A stretch of 64,000 nucleotides of DNA from contig JBFWVD010000005.1 in the NCBI GenBank assembly GCA_050246915.1, positions 62,001-126,000 of the forward strand. The letters are read 5' to 3'. How positions within the stretch are numbered: the stretch's first letter is position 1; every line of letters starts with the position of its first letter. Positions 17,101 to 25,868 of this stretch are shown piece by piece. Below the pieces are notes generated by a model. That model was given only the letters and a program-made list of their open reading frames with translations. It was not told the origin of the DNA and did not search any database. Made by a program: the position numbers and the translations under genes. This DNA is from JBFWVD01 sp050246915. Its GTDB lineage: Bacteria > Actinomycetota > Acidimicrobiia > Acidimicrobiales > Ilumatobacteraceae.

Positions 17101-19023
17101 CGCGTCAGCTTCCCCTCGGATGCCGATACCGGGTCAACCGTGCGTGCGGCGGCGCTCGCTGCCAAGGTCTCGGACAAGCGACTCGTGGAGTTCGCGGTGT
17201 TCGCACCGCAGTGGGCCCGGGTGGTCGGGGACGCTCTCCGATGGGACGGATTCGATGATGCCGTGTGGTGGTTCCACGCTCACACCAAGGACGATCAGTG
17301 GGGTGTTGGCATCGACGTGCGGGAGACCTGGGCTGCGCTGTCGGCAGAACGGACGCCGCTCTCCGGGCAGGATCTGCTGGCGGGTGCTGTCGACTACGCG
17401 TGGTTCCAGCGCGCCTATGCGCGGCTCGGTGCAAAGCGCTGGGCGACGCTCCATGCCGCCGCCAAGCTGGCATCGGGAGGCGCTGGACATCGCAGGGCCC
17501 AGCTGTTTGCCGAGGCCATTGTCGGCGAGACCGACGAGAGCGCGCTCCGCACTCGGATCTCGACGACACGTCATCAGGACTCGGTCCGGGCCCTTGGACT
17601 CGTGCCCCTTCCTGGCGACGAGCCTGATCGGGCTGCGGTCACTCTCGGGCGATACCAAGCGCTGCGCGAGTTCGAGCGAGGGTCTGCGAAGTTCGGCAAT
17701 CAACGCCAGCTGAGTGAACGTACTGCCGTCCGGATCGGCATCGAGAACCTCGCCCGAAGCGCCGGCTTCGACGACCCGCAACGGTTCATCTGGTCGATGG
17801 AGGCCGCTGAGCTCGGTGACCTTGCTGACGGTCCGGTCACCGTCGAGGCCGGCAATGTGGCCGTCACCTTGTCGATCGATGATAGGGGCGAAGCGAACCT
17901 GGCCGTGGTGAAATCGGGCAAGCCGTTGAAGGCAATCCCTGCCGATCTCCGCAAGATGCCAGAGATCGCCGAGCTGCGCGATCGCAAGACGACACTGGTG
18001 CGCCAAGCATCTCGAGTTCGAACGTCCCTCGAGTCGGCGATGGTCCGCGGGGAACGGTTCACCCTCCACGACCTGTCGCTCCTCGACCGCCATCCCATCG
18101 TCGAACCGCTGCTTCGCCGGCTTGTGTTCGTTGACGAAGGTGGCGTCGTGATGCGACGCGTCAATGGCGGTTTCGTGGGGATCGATGGCAAGACCATCGA
18201 TCCGAGTGGCGTTCTGTGCCTGGCCCATCCGAGGGACCTCTTGCGCAGCGGTCAGTGGATCGCATGGCAGGAGCGTGTGTTCGTCGAGTCGGAGCAGCAG
18301 CCCTTCAAGCAAGTGTTCCGCGAGCTCTATGTCTTGACCGACGCAGAGCGCGCGGCTGGCCCCGGCAGTCATCGCTATGACGGTCATCAGATCCAGCCGC
18401 GTCAAGCCATGGCGCTGTTCGGGCGGCGAGGGTGGCTCACCAACCGTGAGACCGGAGAGGTCTCACGGGTGTTCCATCGCCACGGTGTCGTGGCACGCGT
18501 GACGTTCCTCGACGGATTCGGCACACCAGCCGAGGTCGAACTCCCGACGATCACCGGCGTCTATTTCACCAAGCAGGGCGAGTACGTCGCGCAACCCATC
18601 GACACCATCGACCCCATCGTGTTCTCCGAGGCGATGCGCGATCTCGACCTCGTCGTCAGCGTGGCACACGCCGGCGGCGTCGACCCTGAGTCGACGTCCT
18701 CGACGATCGAGATGCGCTCTGCCCTCGTCCGAGAAACCATGCGTCTCTCCAAGCTCGACAATGTCCGGGTACTCGATGCACACGCCGTGATCGACGGTGC
18801 GCTCGGTGAATACTCGGTGCACCTCGGTAGCGGTGTCGTCCACCGGCGACCTGGCGGTGCGGTGTGCATCATCGCTGTCGACAGCCAACGCCGCGGGCGG
18901 ATCTTCCTTCCCTTCGCCGACGACGATCCCAAGACTGCCGAGGTCATCGCGAAGATCTTGCTGCTCGCGCGCGACAAGGAGATCAAGGACCCGACGATCC
19001 TTGCGCAGCTGACGTCGACGTAG
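14110..19023 (+). CDS. Giant HEAT-repeat / DUF4132 protein (1637 aa)
   Basis: A very large cytosolic protein with no signal peptide or membrane segment. About 240-640 is helical repeat sequence resembling HEAT repeats (DVRAAAVRFLATTQLTSATA, GQVRAAAVKALNALS, ARRDAACELLGSLP). The C-terminal third has the DUF4132 block at about 1395-1500 (KQVFRELYVLTDAERAAG, ALFGRRGWL, VTFLDGFGTPAEVE). A conserved tail at about 1566-1637 reads VHLGSGVVHRRPGGAVCIIA, RRGRIFLPFADDDPKTAEVI, KEIKDPTILAQL. DUF4132 also occurs in E. coli MolR/YehI, whose locus encodes MoxR-type ATPase and VWA proteins. The biochemical role is unknown. It is coupled to the beta-grasp candidate (2-nt gap) and is probably its partner or target. 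Confidence 0.85.
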   Translation: MINAEEAKARLSSMARPGWREDALRRVSRLPRSLRPIATTVLETVATTHRPGLDAEYQRRLEEAGAAIDRLSDKDRLALMSTLAPRLGVVLSRWWVDAIGQPYLSGWARRAFRAPQSPSISLPARSQGLRQLVWYVGPFEPDAAWVAAWAPHIPATPGSYTSMFGHMLAGPLLSAAIDVGGPDGEQVLRTLIDVGNGDHPVGSMGRHVIVGLLGSSRIEGWEFIERLLLAAQRQEGLRQSILESVDEAHPQAFTRMLDFVVEHDLLRFAAAVRAAGVWLGVEGDVEVTPQIARRLASLSLYRRDPDVCRAALTDGDAWETYLALFAVAMHDVIPALEWAEVVMRRPTADVRAAAVRFLATTQLTSATARVLGALDDPSLEVAALANTFLYFGSRDAIHPPDAFERLERFAHRLPPGNRTGEVVGIETSGPSLARDSVLGKMLSVRGPRPLGRLVPWISDMEPHTRSLFAEAAGESKRLSADVREVLVRLVGDRSGQVRAAAVKALNALSLDPAEAIVIEDLLTRKAGDLRRGVIGLLARQSAPNAVASARRLWAGGDPARRDAACELLGSLPPGTAGVGEAIAELVAQGLTDRQRELLRIENSDIAGGDGEVAPSPLFDRARMTAARAPRPAARGRVFGSVAAARVVSALDDLAHEHRDREVTIVDWQGSTKMLLADVRWLPSPFGGGPVSDGGADTGTMVLPEVFHHWWENRPPECREIDALDAARSLVLVESGARVAPYGAKNAEWWSPALRQLIGHDRGELRHRTLVAHVLEWLVAESADADVIDECIDGYEALLARVPEAVIAGTPLLLPDDANRFVYRFDWRHVVLQCSWHSMLHGLVVRRPEAFNSAQLSRMMGLARWIDEPVPGATRIAVPSALLLAAAQAGVASDDDIRDGLLEPGTQLLSHFTRRRSHSASSASPRVAAVAAETRDRIVEMERKRGDLPTPASRAAKSISSISGGELAIDLLGRLGKGSIARGYASGVGRAEVYSHLIRVSFPSDADTGSTVRAAALAAKVSDKRLVEFAVFAPQWARVVGDALRWDGFDDAVWWFHAHTKDDQWGVGIDVRETWAALSAERTPLSGQDLLAGAVDYAWFQRAYARLGAKRWATLHAAAKLASGGAGHRRAQLFAEAIVGETDESALRTRISTTRHQDSVRALGLVPLPGDEPDRAAVTLGRYQALREFERGSAKFGNQRQLSERTAVRIGIENLARSAGFDDPQRFIWSMEAAELGDLADGPVTVEAGNVAVTLSIDDRGEANLAVVKSGKPLKAIPADLRKMPEIAELRDRKTTLVRQASRVRTSLESAMVRGERFTLHDLSLLDRHPIVEPLLRRLVFVDEGGVVMRRVNGGFVGIDGKTIDPSGVLCLAHPRDLLRSGQWIAWQERVFVESEQQPFKQVFRELYVLTDAERAAGPGSHRYDGHQIQPRQAMALFGRRGWLTNRETGEVSRVFHRHGVVARVTFLDGFGTPAEVELPTITGVYFTKQGEYVAQPIDTIDPIVFSEAMRDLDLVVSVAHAGGVDPESTSSTIEMRSALVRETMRLSKLDNVRVLDAHAVIDGALGEYSVHLGSGVVHRRPGGAVCIIAVDSQRRGRIFLPFADDDPKTAEVIAKILLLARDKEIKDPTILAQLTST

Positions 19024-19205
19024 CGGAGCGACCCACGGCGGTCACTACGATATGGACGAGCGGGGGTATTCGCTCTCGTCCCGGCATTGGTCCCGCTGAC
19101 GCTCCCGAACCGCTGGGACCCCTGAGAGCACATGGCGGCGCCGGATGAGGCTGACGGAATGCTGGTGTTCTCTCTCGGCTGGTGCCAGAGCGTGGTCCGA
19201 CTCGC

Positions 19206-19228
19206 AAGGCCGCGATAAGGCCGCGACG
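19206..19228. repeat. Putative integrase arm-type site, right copy
   Basis: Matches 11351-11373 at 21 of 23 positions in direct orientation and lies 30 bp inside the right att repeat. It contains two AGGCCGCG units 11 bp apart. See the left copy; the role in recombination is inferred from position. Confidence 0.5.
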
Positions 19229-19258
19229 CAGCGCACGCGCAAGTCGACTTGCGCTCGA

Positions 19259-19369
<111 letters not shown>

Positions 19370-19604
19370 GTTGGCGGCGACTACGTCGCTCCTGCACGCT
19401 GTCCGGCTCAGCCGTCCAGCGGACGCTGAAACTGTAGTCGCCCGTTGTCGCTCTCGTCAGATGAGCGGAGAGGGCAGGCGGCCGGCGTTTCGGGCAGTGC
19501 TGGCTCGGGAATCATCCTGCCGTCGTCGGTCGGTGATGCTCCGGAGGTACTCGACGAACGTCCTAGGGTCATCGAACAACACATGTGGACTCGTTGGAGG
19601 GAAC

Positions 19605-21371
19605 ATGAAGATCAGCTCACGCAGATCAGCGGTTGGGGTTGCTGCTGCGCTTTGCGCGTCGATTGCGTTCGCCAGTGTCAGCGCCGACGCGTCAGAACGG
19701 CACGGCGACCATCGGGCGGGTCGGGTGAAGGTCCAACTCCTGTCGTTCAACGACTATCACGGCCACCTCGAACCTCCAACGGGAACCGACGCGACTCTGA
19801 CGCCAGCTCAAGATCCGACCGCGACACCTGTTGGTGGAGCGGAGTTCCTGTCGTCGAAGCTGACCGAGCTTCGAGTTGGGGCGAAGAACTCGCTCACGGT
19901 CGCGGCAGGCGACCTCATCGGGGGCTCGCCGTTTCTGTCGGGCCTGTTCCACGACGAGCCCAGCGTCGAGTCCCTCGAGGCAATGAAGCTTGACGTGTCC
20001 AGCGTTGGCAACCACGAGTTCGACGAGGGCATCGACGAGCTCAAGCGCATGCAATACGGCGGGTGCAACCCGGTCGATGGGTGCTACTTCCCCGATGAGC
20101 CCTACGACGGAGCGAGCTTCACGTGGCTCGCGGCAAACGTGGTGTATGCCAAGAACAACAGGAGCGTCCTTCCCCCCACGTGGGTGAAGAAGATCGACGG
20201 TGTGAAGATCGGGTTCATCGGAATGACGTTGGAGGGAACCCCGGAACTCGTAGCGCAAGCCGGAATCCAAGGTCTCGTCTTCAAAGACGAGGTGGAGACC
20301 GCCAACGCTGCCGCCCGCAAGCTCAAGCGCTCCGGGGTGAAGGCGATCGTCGTGCTCCTCCACGAAGGCGGCTTGCAGTCGGGGACCTACAACGGGTGCA
20401 CCGGCATCTCCGGTCCGATCGCGACGATCGCGTCCGGGCTCGATGCTGAGATCGACATGGTGGTCACCGGCCACACGCACCAGCCATACGTCTGCACCAT
20501 CGCCGACCCGGCCGGTCAACCGCGCATGGTCACATCGGCGTCCTCCTTCGGGCGCGTCGTCACCGAGACGTGGCTGCAGATCGACAAGCGCACCGGCCAA
20601 GTCGTTCGTTCGGCGACGACATCGGTCAACCATCTGGTGCCCCGGACGTTGGTCGCCGACGCAACGCTCACATCCATCATCGCCAAATGGAAGGCACTCG
20701 CAGCGCCTCGGGCCAATCGCATCGTCGGTACCGTCACCGCCGACATCGTCCGCTCGGCGAACCGCGACAGCGAGGCGTCACTCGGCAACCTCATCGCAGA
20801 TGCTCAGCTCGAAGCGACCGCAGCGGCTGGCGATGGGGGAGCACAGATCGCACTCATGAACCCCGGTGGTGTTCGGGCCGACCTCACGGCGTCGCTCATC
20901 TCCGGTGGCGAGCAACCGGGCCAGGTCACCTTCGGTGAAGCGTTTGCAGTGCAGCCGTTCGGCAACCTCCTCGTCACGATGGACCTGACCGGCGCCCAAC
21001 TCCAGGCGCTGCTCGAGCAGCAGTTCGTTCCGACGAGGAGCCGGCCGTTGCTGATCTTCGGAGTGTCGAGCGGCCTCACGTTCAGCTTCGACATGCCCGA
21101 TCGCGACGTTGCTGGGGTGATCATCCCTGGACAGGCATCGGGGAATCGCGTCAGCAATCTGGCGCTCAATGGAGTCCCCATCGATCCGGTAGCGACCTAC
21201 CGGGTGACGACGAACAACTTCCTCGCCGACGGCGGTGACGGATTCACGGTGTTCACCCAAGGCACCAATCGGGCCGGGGGTGGCGATGACCTCGTCGCCT
21301 TCACCGAGTACCTCACCGCGCACAGCCCGGTGGCACCTACGCCTGTTGACAGGATCACCGAGCTTCCGTGA
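19605..21371 (+). CDS. Secreted 5'-nucleotidase / bifunctional metallophosphatase
   Basis: 588 aa exported nucleotidase that dephosphorylates extracellular nucleotides or related phosphodiesters. Residues 1-35 form a signal peptide (SSRRSAVGVAAALCASIAFA). The metallophosphoesterase domain (about 42-320) has FNDYHGHLEPP, AAGDLIGGSP, VGNHEFDEG, HEGG and VTGHTHQPY, the two-metal ligands. The C-terminal 5'-nucleotidase domain (about 360-560) has SEASLGNLIADAQLEAT, MNPGGVRADL and TFGEAFAVQPFGNLLVTMDL, the substrate-specificity domain. The ATG at 19605 follows GGAGGG and begins the signal peptide; the open frame reaching further upstream into the tRNA region is rejected. Confidence 0.92.
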   Translation: MKISSRRSAVGVAAALCASIAFASVSADASERHGDHRAGRVKVQLLSFNDYHGHLEPPTGTDATLTPAQDPTATPVGGAEFLSSKLTELRVGAKNSLTVAAGDLIGGSPFLSGLFHDEPSVESLEAMKLDVSSVGNHEFDEGIDELKRMQYGGCNPVDGCYFPDEPYDGASFTWLAANVVYAKNNRSVLPPTWVKKIDGVKIGFIGMTLEGTPELVAQAGIQGLVFKDEVETANAAARKLKRSGVKAIVVLLHEGGLQSGTYNGCTGISGPIATIASGLDAEIDMVVTGHTHQPYVCTIADPAGQPRMVTSASSFGRVVTETWLQIDKRTGQVVRSATTSVNHLVPRTLVADATLTSIIAKWKALAAPRANRIVGTVTADIVRSANRDSEASLGNLIADAQLEATAAAGDGGAQIALMNPGGVRADLTASLISGGEQPGQVTFGEAFAVQPFGNLLVTMDLTGAQLQALLEQQFVPTRSRPLLIFGVSSGLTFSFDMPDRDVAGVIIPGQASGNRVSNLALNGVPIDPVATYRVTTNNFLADGGDGFTVFTQGTNRAGGGDDLVAFTEYLTAHSPVAPTPVDRITELP

Positions 21372-21378
21372 CGACGTT

Positions 21379-22326
21379 TCAGCGCATCGGCTCCGGATCT
21401 CGCAACACCAAGGTGTAGCTCTCGCGGTAGTTCACATCACCGACCGGTGACGGCCGCCTCGTGACTTTGGTGGCCTTCACCATCACCGGCATTCCCTGTT
21501 CTCCGATGAAGTAGTCGGTCACCGCGAACTCGCCATGGACATCGAGTCCCCCTGACGCGTTGGGTGCCACACCGGTGTCGAACGTCTGGCGCACGCACAC
21601 CGTGTCGACAGTTCCCCATGGGGTGTCGACCGACTCGAAATCCATCGTCTCGAACATCGAGGAGAACTCCTCGTCGCCGTTCGAACATGTACCGAGCCCC
21701 GCTTGTCCGGGGAGTCGGGCGGCATCGAGCACCCTCGGGGGAGGAGTGCATTCGAACGACTCGGAATCTGCCCGTCCGAAGAACTCGTGGTGTTCCGATG
21801 CGGTCGGTTCGATCATGCGATCGCCGTCGAGGCACCAGACCCATTCGTCGCGACGCTCCTCGAGAGCATCCCAGCGCAAGCGGACACCGCAACTGTCGTT
21901 GGTGACCGTGATGGTGGTGACGTCCGGATATTCGTGTGTCGCGCCGGTGAGCGCGTCGATCGATTCCGAGCCAACGGTGTCGTAGTGGTAGACGCCCGGC
22001 GCGGGAAGCCGAAGTGGTCCGCCCGTCGGCCTCGCCGCATCTTCGGCCTCGGTCGGCGAATGCTGGCCTGCCGTCGTCGAAGCGGAGTCGCCTGAATCGC
22101 TCATCGAATCGGTCGCAGCGGAAGGCTGAACACCCGAAGCGATCGTGGACGACACCGTGGTGCTCGCCGCATCGGTGCGGTACCGGGCCATCACAGCGTC
22201 GGTCGTTACCTCCGTCGCCGTGTCATTCGGGTACCACAGCCGTACGGCCACGATGCCGACGAGGGCCAAGATCGCGGCGGTGGCGAACGCCACGTGCCAT
22301 CTCTTGAATCGACCTCGGGCAACCAC
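21379..22326 (-). CDS. Uncharacterised membrane-anchored extracytoplasmic protein
   Basis: 315 aa. Basic N-terminus (MVARGRFKRW), a single membrane helix at about 12-30 (FATAAILALVGIVAVRLW), and then a Ser/Thr/Ala-rich linker to about residue 100. The remaining globular domain begins LPAPGVYHYDTVGSESIDAL and includes YPDVTTITVTNDSCGVRLRW and SYTLVLRDP. Several cysteines (C-G-V, VWCLDG, FECTPP, LGTCSNG, TVCVRQ) may form disulfides outside the cell. I do not recognise the family, though 'PGVYxYxTxGxExxxxL' openings occur in anchored unknown proteins of Acidimicrobiia. GTG start at 22326. It converges on the 5'-nucleotidase with 7 bp between stops. Confidence 0.7.
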   Translation of the reverse strand: MVARGRFKRWHVAFATAAILALVGIVAVRLWYPNDTATEVTTDAVMARYRTDAASTTVSSTIASGVQPSAATDSMSDSGDSASTTAGQHSPTEAEDAARPTGGPLRLPAPGVYHYDTVGSESIDALTGATHEYPDVTTITVTNDSCGVRLRWDALEERRDEWVWCLDGDRMIEPTASEHHEFFGRADSESFECTPPPRVLDAARLPGQAGLGTCSNGDEEFSSMFETMDFESVDTPWGTVDTVCVRQTFDTGVAPNASGGLDVHGEFAVTDYFIGEQGMPVMVKATKVTRRPSPVGDVNYRESYTLVLRDPEPMR

Positions 22327-22497
22327 CCGATCAAGGGTACGTCGTGGCGTGAGGGACTGTCGCTGGGTCGATCGACCTAACGAAACACCCGGTGGCCAAG
22401 GCGCCGTTTGTCAAGCGAGGTTGACGGCGGGTGTACCCGGGAAGTACTGCGAGAACGACGCGCCATGAGGGGGGCGTTCACGATCGACGAACTGTGG

Positions 22498-22570
22498 TCG
22501 GGGAGATGGGACTCGAACCCACGGCCTCCTGCTCCCAAAGCAGGCACGCTACCAACTGCGCCACTCCCCG
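22498..22570 (-). tRNA. tRNA-Pro (anticodon TGG)
   Basis: 73 nt on the minus strand. Acceptor stem CGGGGAG/CTCCCCG, D arm GCGCAGTTGGTAGCGT, anticodon stem CCTGC/GCAGG with loop TTTGGGA (anticodon TGG), T arm GTGGG-TTCGAGT-CCCAT, discriminator A. CCA is not encoded. The D loop is one base shorter than in most tRNA-Pro, but all stems pair. Confidence 0.95.
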
Positions 22571-22639
22571 GTTCCGGGAAACCATCGTAGCGATGTCGCC
22601 CTGCGAGCCCCCATTGAGTTGCTCTACGTCATTGCTGGG

Positions 22640-24079
22640 TCACGTGACCCCGCACGACTCCGGTCCACCGGTCACGCCCTGGCGCAGTGCGGCGACCGTG
22701 GAGAACACGGCGCCGGGCTCGCTGAGGCGACCTTGCGAACCGAACTGCACGAACACGCTCACTGCTTCGTCGAGATCGCCGGCCGAGAAGCTGAAGGGAT
22801 CTCGTGTGTCGTCCGATCCGTCGTTGGTGAGCACCGACTGGAACCAACCGCCGGTGAGGCAAGCCTGCTGGCGCAACACGTCGAGGGCACCCGACGAGTC
22901 GGGCGTTTCTCCGGCGAACTGGCGAGCGGCCTCGGCCCATGCCAGGCCGAGCAGAGTGCCGGTTGCGTTGTCACCGATCTCAGTGTGCAGTTCCTGGATG
23001 AGATCGTCGTTGTAGACGATGGTCCCCTCGGGCTTGCAGTAGCGCACGACCAGGTCGTCGGCCGTCACGACCGTTTTGTTGCAGGTGGACTGGCTCTCCC
23101 CGGCGCGACCCAGCGCGACGAGCTCAGTGATGGGGGTGAAGCCCGGAAGGAACTTGCCGTAGAAGTAGTTCAGGTCCCCGATCACCAGCGGCAGCATGGC
23201 GTCGAAATCGAGATTGCCCTGCGTCGCGAAATCGGCCTCGGTGAAGGGGATCTGGGTGGTTGGCGGTGGGTTGGTGAGGTAGTCGGCGCACTCGCCGACA
23301 CCCTTCTCGTAGCCCTCCTGGAAGGCCCGTACCCGATCGAATCCTGAGCCGTGAGCGTCGGCCGCCAACACGTTGTCGCCGGGGGCATCACGGAAGTCGA
23401 GCAGCGCGCCGATGAGCCCGTCGAGGCTCCCGGCATCGGCGAACACCCCGCCGAGCCTCTCGCCGGAACCCTTCGCCCACGCGCCGGCGAAGCAGTCGGC
23501 CTGCTGCTCGACCACGTAGGTGGCGACCCGGTCGATGGGTGCTCCGCCCTGGAACTGGGCCACATGGCCCCACTCGTGGGCGAGGACGACGGCCGGTGCG
23601 GCAGGACCGAAGCGGTCCTCGAGGCTCGGGAGAAGGTTCCTCGCGTCGTACACGACCGTGGTCCCTTCGGAGCACGGCGCGGCGAACGCGTTGTCTTGCA
23701 CATCGCGGTAACGAACGCGCTCGCCGTCGCATCGCAGCGACGGGGTGGTCGGTTCCATGGCCACGATCCGGGCGTCGGGGAGCGGGGTGTACTTCTGGTC
23801 GAACACACCGGGCAGGTTGTCGCTCCAGAACGACTGGATGTCGGCGATGACCGTTGCCAGTGGCACCGGTTCCGAGGGTGTGGTGTCAGTCGGGGTCGAC
23901 GGCGAGTTGGTCGATGACGACTGCTCCGGCTCGGTCGTGGTGCTGCCCGGTCGAGTTGTTGCGCTCGGCGTTGTGGTGTCAGTGGGCGACAGTGGAGTGA
24001 CGGTGATGGTCACGTCGTCGACGCAGGCGCTCGCAAGGACAAGGGCGCCGGCTATGAAGGCGAAGGTGCTGCGACGCAT
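22640..24079 (-). CDS. Lipoprotein zinc metallopeptidase with a degenerate second copy
   Basis: 479 aa. A lipoprotein signal peptide ends in the lipobox LASAC (C19 becomes lipidated), followed by a Thr/Ser/Pro-rich linker to about residue 75. The first domain (about 75-270) resembles neutral zinc metallopeptidases: VVYDARNLLP, VVLAHEWGHVAQFQG (HExxH) and VVEQQADCFAGAWA, which holds the third ligand region (E and D). A second domain (about 285-470) follows the same order (FTPITELVALGRAG, GTIVYNDDLIQEL, LLGLAWAEAARQFAG, LRQQACLTGGWFQSVL) but has lost the HExxH. So it is an internal duplication with one inactive copy. Its location would be the outer face of the membrane. Confidence 0.82.
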   Translation of the reverse strand: MRRSTFAFIAGALVLASACVDDVTITVTPLSPTDTTTPSATTRPGSTTTEPEQSSSTNSPSTPTDTTPSEPVPLATVIADIQSFWSDNLPGVFDQKYTPLPDARIVAMEPTTPSLRCDGERVRYRDVQDNAFAAPCSEGTTVVYDARNLLPSLEDRFGPAAPAVVLAHEWGHVAQFQGGAPIDRVATYVVEQQADCFAGAWAKGSGERLGGVFADAGSLDGLIGALLDFRDAPGDNVLAADAHGSGFDRVRAFQEGYEKGVGECADYLTNPPPTTQIPFTEADFATQGNLDFDAMLPLVIGDLNYFYGKFLPGFTPITELVALGRAGESQSTCNKTVVTADDLVVRYCKPEGTIVYNDDLIQELHTEIGDNATGTLLGLAWAEAARQFAGETPDSSGALDVLRQQACLTGGWFQSVLTNDGSDDTRDPFSFSAGDLDEAVSVFVQFGSQGRLSEPGAVFSTVAALRQGVTGGPESCGVT

Positions 24080-24160
24080 CGGAGGTGACGGTACCGCCCC
24101 GAGCCTCCAACTGGATGTCGCTGCGGTGGACCGTTGTCCGCAGTTCAGCGACCGACGCGC

Positions 24161-24433
24161 TCAGCGCTTCTTGGCCAGCGCGATGTCGTTGCCGTCGAGG
24201 TCGCCCAGCTCCACACCGTTGGCGAACAACACGCGGTAACGCATCCAGTTGAAGCCGTTGGCCAGTAGGACCTTGCCCTGGGTGCCCTCGGGCACGCCGG
24301 GCAGTTCACGGACGGCCTTCACCTTGGTGGTCACGCTGAAGCCCAGCTTGTTCTTCGTCTTCACCCCGATCTCGAGCTGGTCTTTGGCGGGCCGGGCGAG
24401 GGCGTGAGGCTTCCAGGCAGTCACGCTCCGCAT
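24161..24433 (-). CDS. Small conserved basic protein (90 aa)
   Basis: The C-terminal 90 codons of a longer open frame read as a compact beta-rich protein: QLEIGVKTKNKLGFSVTTKV, PGVPEGTQGKVLLANGFNWM, RYRVLFANGVELGDLDGNDI. 'V...G..GKV...NG..W.RYRV.F.NG.E...L' is typical of SH3-like barrel proteins. It may bind nucleic acid or protein, but the family is not named. ATG at 24433 is chosen, with GTG at 24424 as the alternative. It lies upstream of the peptidase on the same strand and is divergent from tig. Confidence 0.6.
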   Translation of the reverse strand: MRSVTAWKPHALARPAKDQLEIGVKTKNKLGFSVTTKVKAVRELPGVPEGTQGKVLLANGFNWMRYRVLFANGVELGDLDGNDIALAKKR

Positions 24434-24515
24434 TCTGCCAGGCGCGCGCCCCTCGACCCCATCTCCGCCTCCCATACCCGGGTCACACGGCGCCGCCGGT
24501 ACACTCCCGTTCCTC

Positions 24516-25868
24516 ATGAAATCAACGGTCGAACCCCTCGAGGGGAACAAGGTAAAGGTCTCCGTCCAGGTCGACGAGGCCGAATTCGACAAGGCCATCG
24601 ACGCCGCCTTCCGCAAGATCGCCCATGAGGTGCGCATTGACGGGTTCCGGCCCGGCAAGGCGCCTCGGCGCATCCTCGAGGCCCGGATCGGCATCGACTA
24701 CGCCCGCAGCCAGGCGTTGCAGGACTCGATCCCCGAGTTCCTCGCCGCAGCGGTGCGTGAGAACGACGTCGACATCATCGCCCCGCCCAGCGTGGAGATC
24801 ACCGAGGGTCAGGAGTCCGGTCCGGTGTCCTTCGCCGCCGAGATCGAGGTGCGACCGGTCATCACGGTTCCCGGCTACGGCGGACTTCGGGTCGAGGTCC
24901 CCAGCCCCTACGCCGTCGAAGCCGACGTCGACGCTCAACTCGAGCGCATGCGTCAGCCCTTTGCCGAGCTCAACGACGTCGACCGGCCGGTCGCCGGTGG
25001 CGACTACGTCACCATCGATCTGGTCGGTTCCCGAGACGACGAGCCGTTGCCCGGCCTCGAGGTGACCGACTATCTCTATGCCGTCGGTTCCGGCCAGGTC
25101 GTGCCCGAGCTCGACGATCAGCTCGTCGGCGCGAGCGCCGATGACGTCATCGAGTTCACCGCCGCTCACCCGGTCGAAGGCGAAGACGACATCGACTTCC
25201 GCGTGACCGTCAAGGGCGTGAAGGAGCGCATCCTCCCCGAGGTCACCGACGAGTGGGCGAAGGAGGCCAGCGAGTTCGACACCGTCGAGGCACTGCGGGC
25301 CGACATCGTTCGGCGTCTGTCGTTGGTCAAAGCCATGCAGGCGCAGATGTCCTTGCGGGAGAAGGCCGCCGAGGCTCTGGCAAGTCTGGTTGACGAGGAG
25401 CCGCCCGAGGCTCTCGTGAACGACGAGACCCGTCGCCGCGTCGAAGATCTGGTCATGCGACTCCAGGCCCAGGGCCTCAGCGTCGAGCAGTACCTGGCCA
25501 TGCAGGGCACCGACGTGCAGACGTTCTCCGAAGGTCTCAAGGCCACAGCAGCGACCGGCGTGAAGGTCGATCTGGCCCTGCGCGCCGTTGCCGCCGCCGA
25601 GCAATTGACCGTCGATGACGACGATCTCGACGCAGAATTCGAGCGGATGGCGGCAGGATCCAAGCAAAAGCCCTCCCAGATCCGTAAGGCTTACGAGCGC
25701 AACGACGCCATCAGCGCTCTGGTGGCCGACATGCGCAAGCGCAAGGCCATGGAGTGGATCGTCGAGCATTGCGAGATCGTCGATCCCGACGGCAACGTGA
25801 TCGACCGAGCGGCCCTCAACCCGAGCGCAGCTGATGACGACAGTGACTCCGAGGAGAGCGGCGAATGA
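24516..25868 (+). CDS. tig: Trigger factor (ribosome-associated chaperone / PPIase)
   Basis: 450 aa, the normal length. The ribosome-binding N-domain contains the signature region IDGFRPGKAPRRILEARIG (residues about 40-60; GFRxGxxP binds ribosomal protein L23). The FKBP-type PPIase domain spans about 150-235 (GDYVTIDLVGSRDDEPLPGL, VTVKGVKERILPEV), followed by the long helical C-domain and an acidic tail. It holds nascent chains and catalyses prolyl isomerisation. The gene heads a tig-clpP-clpX unit in the classic order. Its stop overlaps the clpP start (ATGA). Confidence 0.97.
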   Translation: MKSTVEPLEGNKVKVSVQVDEAEFDKAIDAAFRKIAHEVRIDGFRPGKAPRRILEARIGIDYARSQALQDSIPEFLAAAVRENDVDIIAPPSVEITEGQESGPVSFAAEIEVRPVITVPGYGGLRVEVPSPYAVEADVDAQLERMRQPFAELNDVDRPVAGGDYVTIDLVGSRDDEPLPGLEVTDYLYAVGSGQVVPELDDQLVGASADDVIEFTAAHPVEGEDDIDFRVTVKGVKERILPEVTDEWAKEASEFDTVEALRADIVRRLSLVKAMQAQMSLREKAAEALASLVDEEPPEALVNDETRRRVEDLVMRLQAQGLSVEQYLAMQGTDVQTFSEGLKATAATGVKVDLALRAVAAAEQLTVDDDDLDAEFERMAAGSKQKPSQIRKAYERNDAISALVADMRKRKAMEWIVEHCEIVDPDGNVIDRAALNPSAADDDSDSEESGE

